Made by a program: the position numbers and the translations under genes
Shown here: one piece after another, positions 54,191 through 63,864 of the stretch
Layout of the letters: every line of letters starts with the position of its first letter
How positions within the stretch are numbered: the first letter of the stretch is position 1
Source: Rhizobium deserti
GTDB lineage: Bacteria; Pseudomonadota; Alphaproteobacteria; Rhizobiales; Rhizobiaceae
NCBI RefSeq assembly: GCF_004358025.1
Contig: NZ_SMTL01000001.1
Coordinates: 868,001 to 932,000, forward strand
Direction of reading: 5' to 3'
DNA: 64,000 nucleotides
The notes under the pieces: generated by a model
Database searches by the model: none
Seen by the model: the letters and a program-made list of their open reading frames with translations, nothing else
Told to the model about the DNA's origin: nothing

Positions 54191-54663
54191 CAATTCTGGC
54201 CTTCTTGGGTGCCGGGCGTGTCGGAAAGCTGGACCATCCAGCTCCCCTGACGGCCCGTGTCATATTCTTTGAAGCCCATCCGCTGGAAGCCACGGGCAAA
54301 ACAATCGTTGACGCCGGTAATCTTAAATTCGTTCTCAGCAACGCACATGTTGACATTGCCCGTCCAGCGGCCGCCACGCGCCGCATCCTCGGCATAAAGA
54401 TAATAATATCGGGACTGCAGTTCGCCTTCAATCAGCGTCGCGCATGTGGAGGCCGGCACCTGCCACCAGCCCTCGGTGGCCCAGCCTTCGGCGGCCCGGT
54501 AGCCGATGGCGACGCCCACCAGGTTTTGGGTGCCGTTGCAGACGCGGAAATCCGCATGCGCGGCGCCGGCGGCAAACAGGGGCACACCAGCTGCAATCAA
54601 TGCGGCCAGCACAGGAGCGGAGACGACAGAACTGAGATAAGCTGTGGGGGATTTTTTCGACAC
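54190..54663 (-). CDS. DUF1036 exported protein
   Basis: About 157 residues with signal peptide (VVSAPVLAALIAAGVPLFAAGAAHA) and a mature domain rich in Cys and aromatic residues (FRVCNGTQNLVGVAIGY, GWWQVPASTCATLIEG, YYYLYAEDAARGG, CFARGFQRMGF). DUF1036 proteins are periplasmic and of unknown role. I use GTG 54663 with a GGA site six bases away; the open frame starts at a TTG (54729). Confidence 0.8.
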   Translation of the reverse strand: MSKKSPTAYLSSVVSAPVLAALIAAGVPLFAAGAAHADFRVCNGTQNLVGVAIGYRAAEGWATEGWWQVPASTCATLIEGELQSRYYYLYAEDAARGGRWTGNVNMCVAENEFKITGVNDCFARGFQRMGFKEYDTGRQGSWMVQLSDTPGTQEGQN

Positions 54664-54855
54664 GGTTTCCGTCAGGACTCCATGGTTATTCGTAAGGCAC
54701 TTTCTGGCGCGGCAGAGTCTGAAAGTCAACGAAAGTCTAAGCGGTTGTAGCTTCTGCCATCATGCTGCGCCTGGCTTGCGCCAGACAGTCGGACTTGCGC
54801 CCTCCCCCTGGCCTGTGCGATCACAACTTCAACCTTCACTTCAGCCGCAGCTGCA

Positions 54856-55647
54856 ATGCAGACCTTCATTCCGTATGAAATCATAGAAGGCGATTATGAC
54901 ATCGGCATGGTGATCCTTGCCGACCATGCCATGAACCGCTTGCCAACCGCCTATGCCAGCCTTGGCTTGCCGCAAAGCGCCTTTGAGCGGCACATCGCCT
55001 ATGACATCGGCATTGAGGCACTAACGCGGAAACTAGCTCTCCTCTTAGATATACCGGCCGTGCTAAGCTGCTTTTCGCGCCTGCTGATCGATCCGAACCG
55101 GGGCGAGGACGACCCGACGCTGATCATGAAGATCTCGGACGGCGCGATTATTCCGGGCAATCATCCGATCAGCCAGTCCGAATGGGATCATCGGGTCGAC
55201 ACCTATCACCGGCCCTACCATCGGGCGGTGGAGAGAACGATCGCAAAGACTGGCGCTCGCGGCCATGCGCCGCTGATCCTGTCGCTGCATTCCTTCACGC
55301 CGTTCTGGAAGCAGTTCGCACGTCCCTGGCATGCTGCCGTGCTATGGGACAGCGACAACCGCGCAGTGACGCCTCTTCTGGATTTGCTGCGCGCTCCTGG
55401 CGATATCGTCGTCGGCGACAATGAACCCTATGACGGGGCACTCAAGAACGATACCATGTACCGTCACTGCATGATGACCGGCGTGCCGCATGCGCTTCTT
55501 GAGCTGCGCCAGGATATGCTTGGCGACGAGGCAGGCATCGATGCCTGGGCGGAAAGATTGGCGCCTATCTTCAAGACGCTCAACGCCGACCCCACATTGC
55601 ACGAGTACAGGATTTTTCCGTCACGCACCGGGTCCTACCCGGCCTGA
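54856..55647 (+). CDS. N-formylglutamate amidohydrolase family protein
   Basis: 263 residues, zinc amidohydrolase fold. DIGIEALTRKLALLL, FSRLLIDPNRGEDDPTLI (metal-site region, about 72), HRVDTYHRPYHRAV, LILSLHSFTPFW (about 133) and VGDNEPYDG. In some bacteria the family releases formate from N-formylglutamate in histidine breakdown, but no hut genes are nearby, so the substrate is open. Confidence 0.88.
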   Translation: MQTFIPYEIIEGDYDIGMVILADHAMNRLPTAYASLGLPQSAFERHIAYDIGIEALTRKLALLLDIPAVLSCFSRLLIDPNRGEDDPTLIMKISDGAIIPGNHPISQSEWDHRVDTYHRPYHRAVERTIAKTGARGHAPLILSLHSFTPFWKQFARPWHAAVLWDSDNRAVTPLLDLLRAPGDIVVGDNEPYDGALKNDTMYRHCMMTGVPHALLELRQDMLGDEAGIDAWAERLAPIFKTLNADPTLHEYRIFPSRTGSYPA

Positions 55648-55670
55648 CGCGATTTCAGGAAGGCGCTCCC

Positions 55671-55997
55671 ATGACCGAACCCAGCCACATCGGCGAACTC
55701 ACCCAGCAGCAGCAGACGGAATTCGAGGCCGCGGCCTTCCGCCGTCTTCTCGGCCACCTGCGCGAGCGGACGGATGTCCAGAATATCGACCTGATGAACC
55801 TTGCGGGCTTTTGCCGCAACTGCCTGTCCAACTGGTATCAGGAAGCTGCCGGCCAAGCGGGTGTCGAGATCAGCAAGGATGACTCCCGGCGCATAGTCTA
55901 TGGCATGTCTTACGACGAATGGAGAAATCTCCACCAGTCGGATGCTTCTGACGCACAAAAGGCCGCATTCGAAGTCAACAAGCCGGCTCATGGTTGA
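55671..55997 (+). CDS. DUF1244 protein
   Basis: 108 residues, DUF1244 pattern: FRRLLGHLRERTDVQNIDLMNLAGFCRNCLSNWYQEAA and VYGMSYDEWRNLHQ. Two Cys in FCRNC may bind metal. Starts 23 bases after the previous stop, so co-transcribed. Function unknown. Confidence 0.85.
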   Translation: MTEPSHIGELTQQQQTEFEAAAFRRLLGHLRERTDVQNIDLMNLAGFCRNCLSNWYQEAAGQAGVEISKDDSRRIVYGMSYDEWRNLHQSDASDAQKAAFEVNKPAHG

Positions 55998-56095
55998 TGG
56001 ATCGATCACCGGGGCCGGCGATTTGACTTGACCTTACCGCCACTTTTCGGCAGTTGACCAGAACTCACTCAAAGTTACACGATTAGGAGGCACCG

Positions 56096-56368
56096 ATGTC
56101 TGATGCTCATGGCGTCGCCCGCGACCAGCTTCGCGCATTTATCGAGCGCATTGAAAGACTGGAAGAAGAAAAGAAGACTATTGCTGACGACATCAAGGAT
56201 GTCTACGGCGAAGCCAAGGGCATGGGCTACGATACCAAGATCATGAAAAAGGTCATCGCCCTGCGCAAGAAGGATGACCAGGAGCGGATGGAAGAGGACC
56301 TGATCCTCGACACCTATCTGCAAGCGCTTGGAATGATCGAGGGCCCGGCCGAACAAGACGCCGCCTGA
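56096..56368 (+). CDS. gapR: GapR-like nucleoid-associated protein (DUF2312)
   Basis: 90 residues: [45 protein letters not shown] and [24 protein letters not shown]. Caulobacter GapR, of nearly the same length and pattern, binds AT-rich and over-twisted DNA and is needed for replication and topoisomerase action. Good GGAGG-type site (AGGAGGC) before the ATG. Confidence 0.88.
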   Translation: MSDAHGVARDQLRAFIERIERLEEEKKTIADDIKDVYGEAKGMGYDTKIMKKVIALRKKDDQERMEEDLILDTYLQALGMIEGPAEQDAA

Positions 56369-56392
56369 TCCGACTGAAGAACAGTTCAACAA

Positions 56393-56419
56393 AAACCCGC
56401 CGGAAACGGCGGGTTTTTT
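56393..56419 (+). terminator. Terminator after gapR
   Basis: 10-bp stem AAACCCGCCG (56393-56402) with CGGCGGGTTT (56407-56416), GAAA tetraloop, then TTT. Strong intrinsic terminator. Confidence 0.88.
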
Positions 56420-56448
56420 CATCACCGGAAAACGATATATGACCGATT

Positions 56449-58332
56449 TCAGTTGTTGGGGCCGCTGAAGCGGTTCGGATCGATCGCAACCGTCGCGGCC
56501 ACCGGCTTGAAGCCTCCGCCCGCATAAGCAGCCGAATATTCGCCGTTCAAGGTCCGGCTGACCACCCGCGGCGCCTTCATCGAAGCGGCTGCATCCGGGC
56601 GGTTATTGTTCAGTGCCCATTTCGCGAGCGCCTCGCCGGTCAAGCCATTGCCATTAGCGCTCGGCGCTGCAGGCGCAGGTCTGCTGCCACGTGTGCCTTT
56701 CGAGGGAATGCCGGCTGCCGATGCGGCCGCGGCTTTCGGAGCGTCGAAGCCATCACCGAACTGCATGGTTTTGGACGTCGGCTGAATGATCTTGGGCGTG
56801 ATCGCTGCGGTCTCGACAGGCCGCTGCGCTGGGATCGGCTGACGCTGCGGCACAGACGCGGCGGCGAGCTGCGGTACTGACGGCTGGACCGGAGGCGCAA
56901 CGGCCGGACGCGTCGCTTCGACGCTTTGCGAAAGGGCTGCGACCAGCGCCGGCGTCAAGCTCTGCTGGTCCTGCACTTTGGCCGCGAGGGTTATGCCGGT
57001 TGCCGGCCGATGCGACGGAAGCGGAATGGAGCCGATGTTTTCCGGCGGCAAGGGCATGGGCGCCGCCGAAGCCGTCAAGATATTCGCTTCGGCATCGCCC
57101 TTGAACCCGCGTGGCCCGAGAAGCGTCGGAACCGGAATGGCGTACCCGGAAAGGTCGGCAAAGCTTTCGCCGGCAGGCAGAGCGTTGTTGATCGGAGCTG
57201 ACGCCTGCATGGCGAGAGCTTCCTGAGCCGGATTACGCGACTGCGAATAGAGTGCCGTTGCCAGGCCGCCCGGGCCGGAATCCGAACGGAAGCTTGGCCG
57301 CGACAATGGTACTGGTGCGATGATATTTTGCGACGGTTGCGGTTCTGCCAAAGCAACAGCGACAGGAGCCACATCCGCACCCACCGGTTCCGGCGCAGGT
57401 TTAGCCGGTAGTGTCGGCTTGGCGGGCAAGGCCGGGCGCTCTGCCACGACAGGCGCCGTGCTCTCGACGTTATCTTCTTCCTCGTCCGCGCCGCCGCCAC
57501 CAAAGAGCATGGCCAGCAGATTGGGCCGTTTTCTTTCGGTGCTATCGCCACGGATGCGACCACCTGCCGTGCTGGCAATCTGGATCGAATCGCTGCTGAC
57601 CCGCTTCTTGTAATCCATCATGGCCTGCTCGTAACCAGGCAATGGCTTGCCGTCGGCGGGAAGATGGATCGTGTTGCCGTTCGGGAATATCTGAACCAGC
57701 TCCTGGCGTGTCATGCGCGGCCAGGCGCGTACTCCACCGACGTCCAGATGCACGAATGGCGAACCGGATGTCGGATAATAGCCGACGCCGCCGACCTGCA
57801 TCTGCATGGCAAGACCGCGCAATGTCGAGAGCTTCACGCCCGGGATATAGAAATCCATGGCCTTGCCGAGCATGTGCTGGCTGTTCTTGGCAACGCCGGT
57901 AGTGCGCGAACGGGTGCGCAGCATGCCGTTGGTTTCCGGCGAGCGGAAGGCCGAGACGACGTGGATGTAATCCGTGGCACCGCTGCGCCTATAGACTTCC
58001 CAGACCAGGTCGAACAGGCGGGGATCCATCTTGGTTGGCTGGTTGCGACGCCAGTCGCGCAGGAACTCGTTGATCTGCGCCAGACCTTTTTGATCGAATC
58101 GACCATTGCGCTTGAAGGTGATCACTGCCTTTTCGCCCGTATGGACGAAGTAAAGCTTCAGGGTCCGATCTTCGGCAGACGCCGCTGTGGCAGAGAAGGA
58201 GAGAACCGGCAGCGTCGCGAGGAGCAGCAGGACGAGACCGACCATACGCTTGGCGAGCGCCGCTGGTATTCCAGCATAAAGGCGGCCTTCTTGAACGCCC
58301 GAGGGCGCTTCTTTTGCATTGAAATCCGGCAA
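56449..58332 (-). CDS. DUF882 (M15-like) cell-wall protein with long Pro/Ala tail
   Basis: 627 residues. A signal/membrane segment (about 30-50), then the DUF882 domain (about 55-235): LKLYFVHTGEKAVITFKRNG, VVSAFRSPETNGML, SQHMLGKAMDFYIPGV (a YcbK/M15-like His-Asp metal site) and HLDVGGVRAWPRM. The rest is a long low-complexity tail rich in Pro, Ala and Val. Likely a periplasmic peptidoglycan-binding or -hydrolysing protein. The start is a TTG at 58332; an ATG at 58245 would drop 29 residues. Confidence 0.8.
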   Translation of the reverse strand: MPDFNAKEAPSGVQEGRLYAGIPAALAKRMVGLVLLLLATLPVLSFSATAASAEDRTLKLYFVHTGEKAVITFKRNGRFDQKGLAQINEFLRDWRRNQPTKMDPRLFDLVWEVYRRSGATDYIHVVSAFRSPETNGMLRTRSRTTGVAKNSQHMLGKAMDFYIPGVKLSTLRGLAMQMQVGGVGYYPTSGSPFVHLDVGGVRAWPRMTRQELVQIFPNGNTIHLPADGKPLPGYEQAMMDYKKRVSSDSIQIASTAGGRIRGDSTERKRPNLLAMLFGGGGADEEEDNVESTAPVVAERPALPAKPTLPAKPAPEPVGADVAPVAVALAEPQPSQNIIAPVPLSRPSFRSDSGPGGLATALYSQSRNPAQEALAMQASAPINNALPAGESFADLSGYAIPVPTLLGPRGFKGDAEANILTASAAPMPLPPENIGSIPLPSHRPATGITLAAKVQDQQSLTPALVAALSQSVEATRPAVAPPVQPSVPQLAAASVPQRQPIPAQRPVETAAITPKIIQPTSKTMQFGDGFDAPKAAAASAAGIPSKGTRGSRPAPAAPSANGNGLTGEALAKWALNNNRPDAAASMKAPRVVSRTLNGEYSAAYAGGGFKPVAATVAIDPNRFSGPNN

Positions 58333-58515
58333 AACGATCCCCGTCCTGTAGACAACACCCTCGTTGTCTCATTGACTGCCAAATGCGGTAACAGCATGGC
58401 AAATGAGCCACACCCGCACAAGCTCTTCTCCTATAGTCAATAACCCACTAACGGAAGATTGACAAAGGGTGACAGAGGATCCTTGCCCGAAAGTTACTTT
58501 ACTCATACGAAATAT

Positions 58516-60087
58516 TCACGCGGCTTCCTTCAGCGGATCATCCGGATCGATGCCGTAATCCTTGAGTTTTCGATAGAGCGTCGAGCGTCCGATCCCGAGT
58601 TTGCGGGCGACCTGGCTCATCTGACCGCGGTAGAACTTCAATGCAAACCGGATCAGCTCCTCTTCCACATCCGCGAGTTTGCGCACCTCGCCGGCATCGT
58701 CCGTGCTGGCAATAAGGTTCTCAGCCGCCGGATAAGCGGCGGCAAGCAGCGCCTTTGCGTCAGGCCTGCCAGCACGGACCCTATCGTTGTTCGCAAAAAC
58801 AGGCGAATCGGCAAGCGCTTCACGCACCGCATGTTCGGAGGCCGAACCGAACGTCGCCGGAGCGTTCGACACCGCAGATCCGGCAAGCTCCGAGCTGCGG
58901 AAATCGGGTAGCTGCGCGGCAATTTGCGGGAAATCGTCGGCCGTCAGTTCATCGCCCTGAGCCAGCACGACGGCGCGGAAGATCGCGTTTTCGAGCTGGC
59001 GGATGTTGCCCGGCCAGTCATAGGCGGTCAGCAATGCCATGGCGCTGGCATTGATCGTGACCGCCTTCGGCAATTTCTGCTCCACCGAAAAGCGTTCCGC
59101 GAAAACGCGTGCCAGATGCGGCACGTCTTCCTTGCGCCGGCGCAACGCTGGAATGGTGATCGGGAACACATTGAGGCGGTAATAGAGGTCTTCGCGGAAG
59201 CGGCCCGCGCGCACTTCCTCGATCAGGTCCTTGTTGGTGGCCGAAATCAGCCGCACATTAACCTTTTGCACCTTGCCGGCGCCGACCGTTTCGATCTCGC
59301 CCTGCTGGACCGCCCGCAAAAGCTTGACCTGGACTTCCAGCGGCAGGTCGCCGATCTCGTCGAGGAAAAGGGTTCCGCCGTCGGCTTCAACAAATTTGCC
59401 GGTATGCCGTTCCGAAGCGCCGGTAAAGGCTCCCTTTTCATGCCCGAATAGGATGCTTTCGACGAGGTTGTGCGGAATAGCTCCGCAGTTGACGGTGATG
59501 AACGGCTTGCCGGCGCGGTCGCTGCCTGACTGAATGGCCCGCGCGACCATTTCCTTACCGACGCCCGACTCCCCCTCAAGCACAACGGGAATGATGGAAT
59601 GGGCGGCTCGCTGGGCAAGGTCGATGACCCGCAGCATGTCCGGGCTTGCCGAAACAATGTCATTGAAGCCGATGGCACCAGTGCGCCGTCGGACCGCCCG
59701 CGCCTTGGTTTCCTTCTGGTCGAGCTTCAGGGCATTGGCGACCGAAGCGGCGATACGCTCAGGCGAAACCGGCTTGACGACGAAATCGAAGGCACCAGCC
59801 CGCATGGCCTCGACCACCGTTTCGATGCCGCCCTGCCCCGTCTGGACGATGACCGGCGTATTGATGCCCATGCCGCGGATGGCAGCGAGAAACGACAGGC
59901 CATCCATTTCCGGCATCATCAGGTCGAGCACGATGACGTTGATGACGCCGCTGCTATTCTTCAGGAACTCGAGGCCGACGCGGCCGTTTTCCGCCAGATG
60001 CGCCGTGTAACCATGGCGTTCCACTGCATTCTTCAGCAAACGACGCTGAATTGGATCGTCATCGACAACTAGGATGTGCGCCATCAT
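58516..60087 (-). CDS. Sigma-54-dependent response regulator
   Basis: About 523 residues. Receiver (residues 1-120, Asp in VLDLMMPE near 54), AAA+ domain (about 140-370) with Walker A GESGVGKE, the sigma-54 contact motif GAFTGA in GHEKGAFTGAS, DGGTLFLDEIGDLP, and a C-terminal Fis-type HTH (QVARKLGIGRSTLYRKLKDYG, about 490-511). Activates sigma-54 promoters after phosphorylation; the kinase partner is not adjacent. ATG 60087 with GGGAG six bases upstream. Confidence 0.92.
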   Translation of the reverse strand: MMAHILVVDDDPIQRRLLKNAVERHGYTAHLAENGRVGLEFLKNSSGVINVIVLDLMMPEMDGLSFLAAIRGMGINTPVIVQTGQGGIETVVEAMRAGAFDFVVKPVSPERIAASVANALKLDQKETKARAVRRRTGAIGFNDIVSASPDMLRVIDLAQRAAHSIIPVVLEGESGVGKEMVARAIQSGSDRAGKPFITVNCGAIPHNLVESILFGHEKGAFTGASERHTGKFVEADGGTLFLDEIGDLPLEVQVKLLRAVQQGEIETVGAGKVQKVNVRLISATNKDLIEEVRAGRFREDLYYRLNVFPITIPALRRRKEDVPHLARVFAERFSVEQKLPKAVTINASAMALLTAYDWPGNIRQLENAIFRAVVLAQGDELTADDFPQIAAQLPDFRSSELAGSAVSNAPATFGSASEHAVREALADSPVFANNDRVRAGRPDAKALLAAAYPAAENLIASTDDAGEVRKLADVEEELIRFALKFYRGQMSQVARKLGIGRSTLYRKLKDYGIDPDDPLKEAA

Positions 60088-60251
60088 GCTCGGCTCCCGC
60101 AACGTTCATCGTGCACCCATTCTGGGCCCTTATCTGGCTGGTTGTGCCAGACAGGCTTGAACATCCTCTTTTGAGAAAAGCTTGCATTTTAACGGCTGCC
60201 GATGAAAACAGGCCGTCACATCCGGACCATGGATTTTGAGAGGAAAAGAGA

Positions 60252-62108
60252 ATGAAACGATCGGATTCCTTGTCTCCGCGGCTATTGTCGATGGGAACGG
60301 CCGGAGCAGCCGCCGAACCGGCACTGGGCAGTCTTCCGGTCTGGAAACTCACCGACCTTTACCCGTCTAAGGACGCTCCTGAATTCACTGCCGACCTCGA
60401 AAAGGCAGCGCAGCTCTCGCTCGCTTTCGAACAAAAGTGGAAGGGCAAGCTGGCCGAGGCAGCCACGAAGACCGGCGCAGACGGCATCGGCACGGCGCTG
60501 AAGCAATATGAGGCACTAGACGATCTTCTGGGCAAGATCGGCTCGTTTGCTGGCCTCACCTACTTCGCCGACACATCGAGCCCCGCAAACGGCAAGTTCT
60601 ATGGAGACGTCCAGGCCAAGCTCACCGACCTTTCCTCGCATCTGCTCTTCTTCGCACTGGAACTCAACCGCATCGATGACGCAGCGATGGACGCCTGCAT
60701 GGTGCGCGATCCGGCCGCCGGACATTATCGACCCTGGATCGTTGACCTCAGAAAGGACAAGCCCTTCCAGCTCGACGACAAGCTGGAACAGCTCTTCCTC
60801 GAGAAGTCGATGACCTCGGCTGCTGCCTTCAACCGTCTGTTCGACGAGACCATGGCCGAGCTGCGTTTCGAGGTGGACGGCGAGAAGCTTCCGCTTGAGA
60901 TCACCCTTAACATGCTGCAGGAGCCGGCGCCGGAAACTCGCGCCAAGGCGGCAGCGGCGCTTTCCAAGACCTTTGGCGACAACATGCGTGTCTTCACGCT
61001 GATCACCAATACGCTCGCCAAGGACAAGGAAATCTCCGATCGCTGGCGCGGCTTCCACGACATTGCCGATTCACGCCACCTCGCCAACCGCGTCGAGCGG
61101 GAAGTGGTGGATGCATTGGCGGCCGCTGTTCAGGAGGCTTATCCGCGTCTGTCGCACCGTTATTACGCGATGAAAGCGAAGTGGCTCGGCATGGAGCAGC
61201 TCAACTATTGGGATCGCAATGCGCCACTGCCGGAAACACCGAACGCGCTGATCCCGTGGTCGGAGGCGAGAGACACGGTCCTCTCCGCTTATCGCGGCTT
61301 CGCCCCCGAAATGGCCGAGATCGCCGGCCGTTTCTTTGACGAGGAATGGATCGACGCCCCTGCGCGACCCGGAAAGGCGCCCGGCGCCTTTGCCCATCCA
61401 ACCGTGCCGTCGGCGCATCCTTACGTGCTCGTCAACTATATGGGCAAGCCGCGCGACGTGATGACGCTTGCCCACGAACTCGGGCACGGCGTGCATCAGG
61501 TGCTGGCCGGCGGCCAGGGCGCGCTGATGTGCCAGACGCCGCTGACGCTCGCCGAAACGGCTTCGGTGTTTGGTGAAATGCTGACCTTCCGCTCGCTTCT
61601 GGAGAAGACCACGGACCGGCGCGAGCGCAAGGCCATGCTGGCCCAGAAGGTCGAGGACATGATCAACACGGTCGTGCGCCAGATCGCCTTCTACCAGTTC
61701 GAACGCAAGCTTCACGAAGCGCGCAAGCAGGGCGAGCTGACGGCCGAGCAAATCGGCGAACTCTGGCTGTCCGTACAGGGCGAGAGCCTTGGTCCGGCAA
61801 TCAAGATTTCAGAAGGCTACGAGACCTGGTGGGCCTATATCCCCCATTTCATCCACTCGCCCTTCTACGTCTACGCCTATGCCTTCGGCGATTGCCTGGT
61901 GAACTCGCTCTATGCGGTCTACCAAAATGCCGCGCCAGGCTTTCAGGAGAAGTATTTCGAACTGCTCAAGGCCGGCGGCACCAAGCACCACTCGGAGCTG
62001 CTGAAGCCCTTCAGCCTCGATGCCACCGACCCCTCCTTCTGGTCTAAGGGCCTGTCCATGATTGAAGGCTTGATCAACGAGTTGGAGGCGCTGGATCAGA
62101 ACGCTTAA
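60252..62108 (+). CDS. pepF: M3-family oligoendopeptidase F (PepF-like)
   Basis: 618 residues. Zinc site AHELGHGVHQ (about 413) and the downstream Glu in ETASVFGEMLT (about 435). Cytoplasmic peptidase of the M3B group that trims short peptides. The ATG at 60252 has AGGAAAAGAGA upstream. Divergent from the response regulator. Confidence 0.93.
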   Translation: MKRSDSLSPRLLSMGTAGAAAEPALGSLPVWKLTDLYPSKDAPEFTADLEKAAQLSLAFEQKWKGKLAEAATKTGADGIGTALKQYEALDDLLGKIGSFAGLTYFADTSSPANGKFYGDVQAKLTDLSSHLLFFALELNRIDDAAMDACMVRDPAAGHYRPWIVDLRKDKPFQLDDKLEQLFLEKSMTSAAAFNRLFDETMAELRFEVDGEKLPLEITLNMLQEPAPETRAKAAAALSKTFGDNMRVFTLITNTLAKDKEISDRWRGFHDIADSRHLANRVEREVVDALAAAVQEAYPRLSHRYYAMKAKWLGMEQLNYWDRNAPLPETPNALIPWSEARDTVLSAYRGFAPEMAEIAGRFFDEEWIDAPARPGKAPGAFAHPTVPSAHPYVLVNYMGKPRDVMTLAHELGHGVHQVLAGGQGALMCQTPLTLAETASVFGEMLTFRSLLEKTTDRRERKAMLAQKVEDMINTVVRQIAFYQFERKLHEARKQGELTAEQIGELWLSVQGESLGPAIKISEGYETWWAYIPHFIHSPFYVYAYAFGDCLVNSLYAVYQNAAPGFQEKYFELLKAGGTKHHSELLKPFSLDATDPSFWSKGLSMIEGLINELEALDQNA

Positions 62109-62148
62109 CGACAGCTCGAACAGCGGGCATCAAGCCCGGCGTCGTAAG

Positions 62149-62505
62149 TCAATTTTCCCGGTACAATATCATCCCGGCGTGATGCAGCACGCCGTCGATG
62201 AAGTCGCCGTCGGCGGTGAAGCCGGTGTCGTCCCAGTAGTCAATATGATTGCCGGTCACGACATAGCGGCCCTGGTAGGCGCTTTTCCGCGTGCCGCGTG
62301 CTTCGTCATAGCGGCCGTTCGGCAAGAGCTCGTGACGGATCCGTCCGTCGGCGGTTACCCACATGCCGATATAGGGGTGGGTCTGGTTATCGATCTGGGT
62401 CTGGCTGTCCATCTTGTCCTCCGCTCTGGCGAAATGCGTCAAGGTACCTAGCCACGTGGTGGCGATGATAATGATGACGACGATTAATCTGAGAGGGTCC
62501 CTCAT
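62149..62505 (-). CDS. Atu4866-type small exported protein
   Basis: 118 residues. A signal/membrane segment (LRLIVVIIIIATTWLG) and a small beta domain with HPYIGMWVTADGRIRHELLPNGRYDEARG and YQGRYVVTGNHIDYWDDTGFTADGDF, the pattern of the Agrobacterium Atu4866 family. Its ATG overlaps the CMD gene stop (ATGA), so it is the last gene of the operon. Function unknown. Confidence 0.8.
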   Translation of the reverse strand: MRDPLRLIVVIIIIATTWLGTLTHFARAEDKMDSQTQIDNQTHPYIGMWVTADGRIRHELLPNGRYDEARGTRKSAYQGRYVVTGNHIDYWDDTGFTADGDFIDGVLHHAGMILYREN

Positions 62506-62993
62506 GGCCGTTGCTCCGAGGGTTGGCGACCGGCCGGGCGACGTCGCTCTGCGAACAATTCCGCCAGCACCTGGGATGCGGCTATGGCCTTCGGGAAGCC
62601 AGCGGGTACCGTCACCATATAGATGACTTCCTTGAGCTCCTCTTCCGTCACGCCGATGTTGAGCGCATAGCCGGCATGGACTTTCATGTAGGTTCGCTCG
62701 CCGATGGCAGCGAAGGCGGCAACCGCGGCCAGTTGGCGGGTGCGCCTGTCGAGCCCAGGCCGCGACCACACATCGCCCAGCGCATAAGCCTCTGTAGCTT
62801 CGGCAAGGAAGGGAAATTCCTGCCGCATCCCCTCCAGATTCGGCTGGCTCATGCCATTGTTCAAATCGTGGATCACGGCTGCACCGCGCTCCCGCCTTTC
62901 CTCGGTGGTCTGGGCAAGGCCGGCATCCGGCACGAAGCCGAGCGCTATGACGGCGCCTGTGGCGGCAATCTGGGATCGTATCTGCTGTAACAT
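62502..62993 (-). CDS. Exported carboxymuconolactone decarboxylase-like protein
   Basis: 163 residues with a signal peptide (IAATGAVIALGFVPDAGLA) and a CMD-like helical domain: FPFLAEATEAYALGDVWSRPGLDRRTRQLAAVAAFAAIG and MKVHAGYALNIGVTEEELKEVIYMV. The AhpD-type CxxC is absent (ERTYMKVH), so it is not an AhpD peroxidase. A periplasmic CMD protein is unusual. Start ATG 62993 with AAGGAGGAG; the open frame reaches 63290 without likeness. Confidence 0.8.
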   Translation of the reverse strand: MLQQIRSQIAATGAVIALGFVPDAGLAQTTEERRERGAAVIHDLNNGMSQPNLEGMRQEFPFLAEATEAYALGDVWSRPGLDRRTRQLAAVAAFAAIGERTYMKVHAGYALNIGVTEEELKEVIYMVTVPAGFPKAIAASQVLAELFAERRRPAGRQPSEQRP

Positions 62994-63019
62994 GATAAGC
63001 TCCTCCTTGTTGGAAGCAG

Positions 63020-63748
63020 TCAGTTTGCGGATCTTGTAGGGCGCACGACGATCTCGTTGACGTCGACATCCTCCGGCTGCTCGATCGCGAAACGAACAGC
63101 TCTGGCGATGGCACTCGGCTGCAAGGCGATGGCGCGGTAGGCCTTCATGCCTTCCGCAGCGACCGGATCGGTGATGGTATTCGCGAGTTCGCTTTCGACG
63201 ACGCCGGGATGGATGCAGGTGACGCGAAGGTCGTCCCGCTCCTGCCGCAGCCCGTCCGAGATCGCCCTGACGGCATATTTCGTGGCGCAATAGACGGCGG
63301 CCGTCGGCACCACCTGAAGCGCTCCTATGGACGCGATATTGATGATATGGCCGGAGCCCCGCGCTGTCATTTCCGGCAGAACGGCCGCAATGCCGTAGAG
63401 CACGCCCTTAATATTGACGTCGACCATGCGGTCCCATTCATCGACCTTGAGCGATGCCATCGGCGACAAGGGCATAAGCCCGGCATTGTTGATCATAACG
63501 TCCACTCGTCCGTATTCTTGGCGGGCAGTATCGGCAAAGGCTGCAACATCCGCCCGATCGGTGACATCGAGCCTGCGGGTCAGCACCTTGCCGCCCTGCG
63601 CCCGCAACTCTTCCGCCAGTTCGTCGAGCCGGTCGGTCCGCCGAGCGCCCAGCGCCACCTTGGCGCCAGCCGCAGAGAGCTCCCGGGCTATGCCGGCACC
63701 GATACCGCTTGATGCACCGGTGATGAGGACGACTTTATCCATGGTCAT
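63020..63748 (-). CDS. Short-chain dehydrogenase/reductase
   Basis: 242 residues, classical SDR: TGASSGIGAG (NAD(P) site, about 10-19), NNAGL near 88, and the active-site YCATKYAVRA (Tyr-x3-Lys, about 154). Substrate unknown. Start ATG 63748 with AGGAGAAG; ATG 63742 also fits, and the frame extends to 63811. First gene of the operon with the CMD and Atu4866-type genes. Confidence 0.9.
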   Translation of the reverse strand: MTMDKVVLITGASSGIGAGIARELSAAGAKVALGARRTDRLDELAEELRAQGGKVLTRRLDVTDRADVAAFADTARQEYGRVDVMINNAGLMPLSPMASLKVDEWDRMVDVNIKGVLYGIAAVLPEMTARGSGHIINIASIGALQVVPTAAVYCATKYAVRAISDGLRQERDDLRVTCIHPGVVESELANTITDPVAAEGMKAYRAIALQPSAIARAVRFAIEQPEDVDVNEIVVRPTRSAN

Positions 63749-63829
63749 GACTTCTCCTTTTTGGATCGTGACACCGCCGAAGCAGTTGCCACAGAGATAG
63801 AACACCGCCATTGTTGTGATAAGCCGATG

Positions 63830-63864
63830 ATTGGTTCACATACTGGAAAGCATTGCTAACCAAT
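63830..63864. promoter_or_regulatory. Inverted repeat at the lysR/SDR divergent region
   Basis: Arms ATTGGTT (63830-63836) and AACCAAT (63858-63864), perfect 7-bp complements 21 bases apart. The downstream arm includes the start of the lysR gene. Position fits a LysR-type operator for the divergent SDR operon and for self-control, but no T-N11-A box is clear. Confidence 0.4.

Noticed and set aside
62124-62138. Hairpin CGGGC/GCCCG between pepF and the Atu4866-type gene as a terminator
   Set aside because: Only five base pairs, and no T-run on either side.
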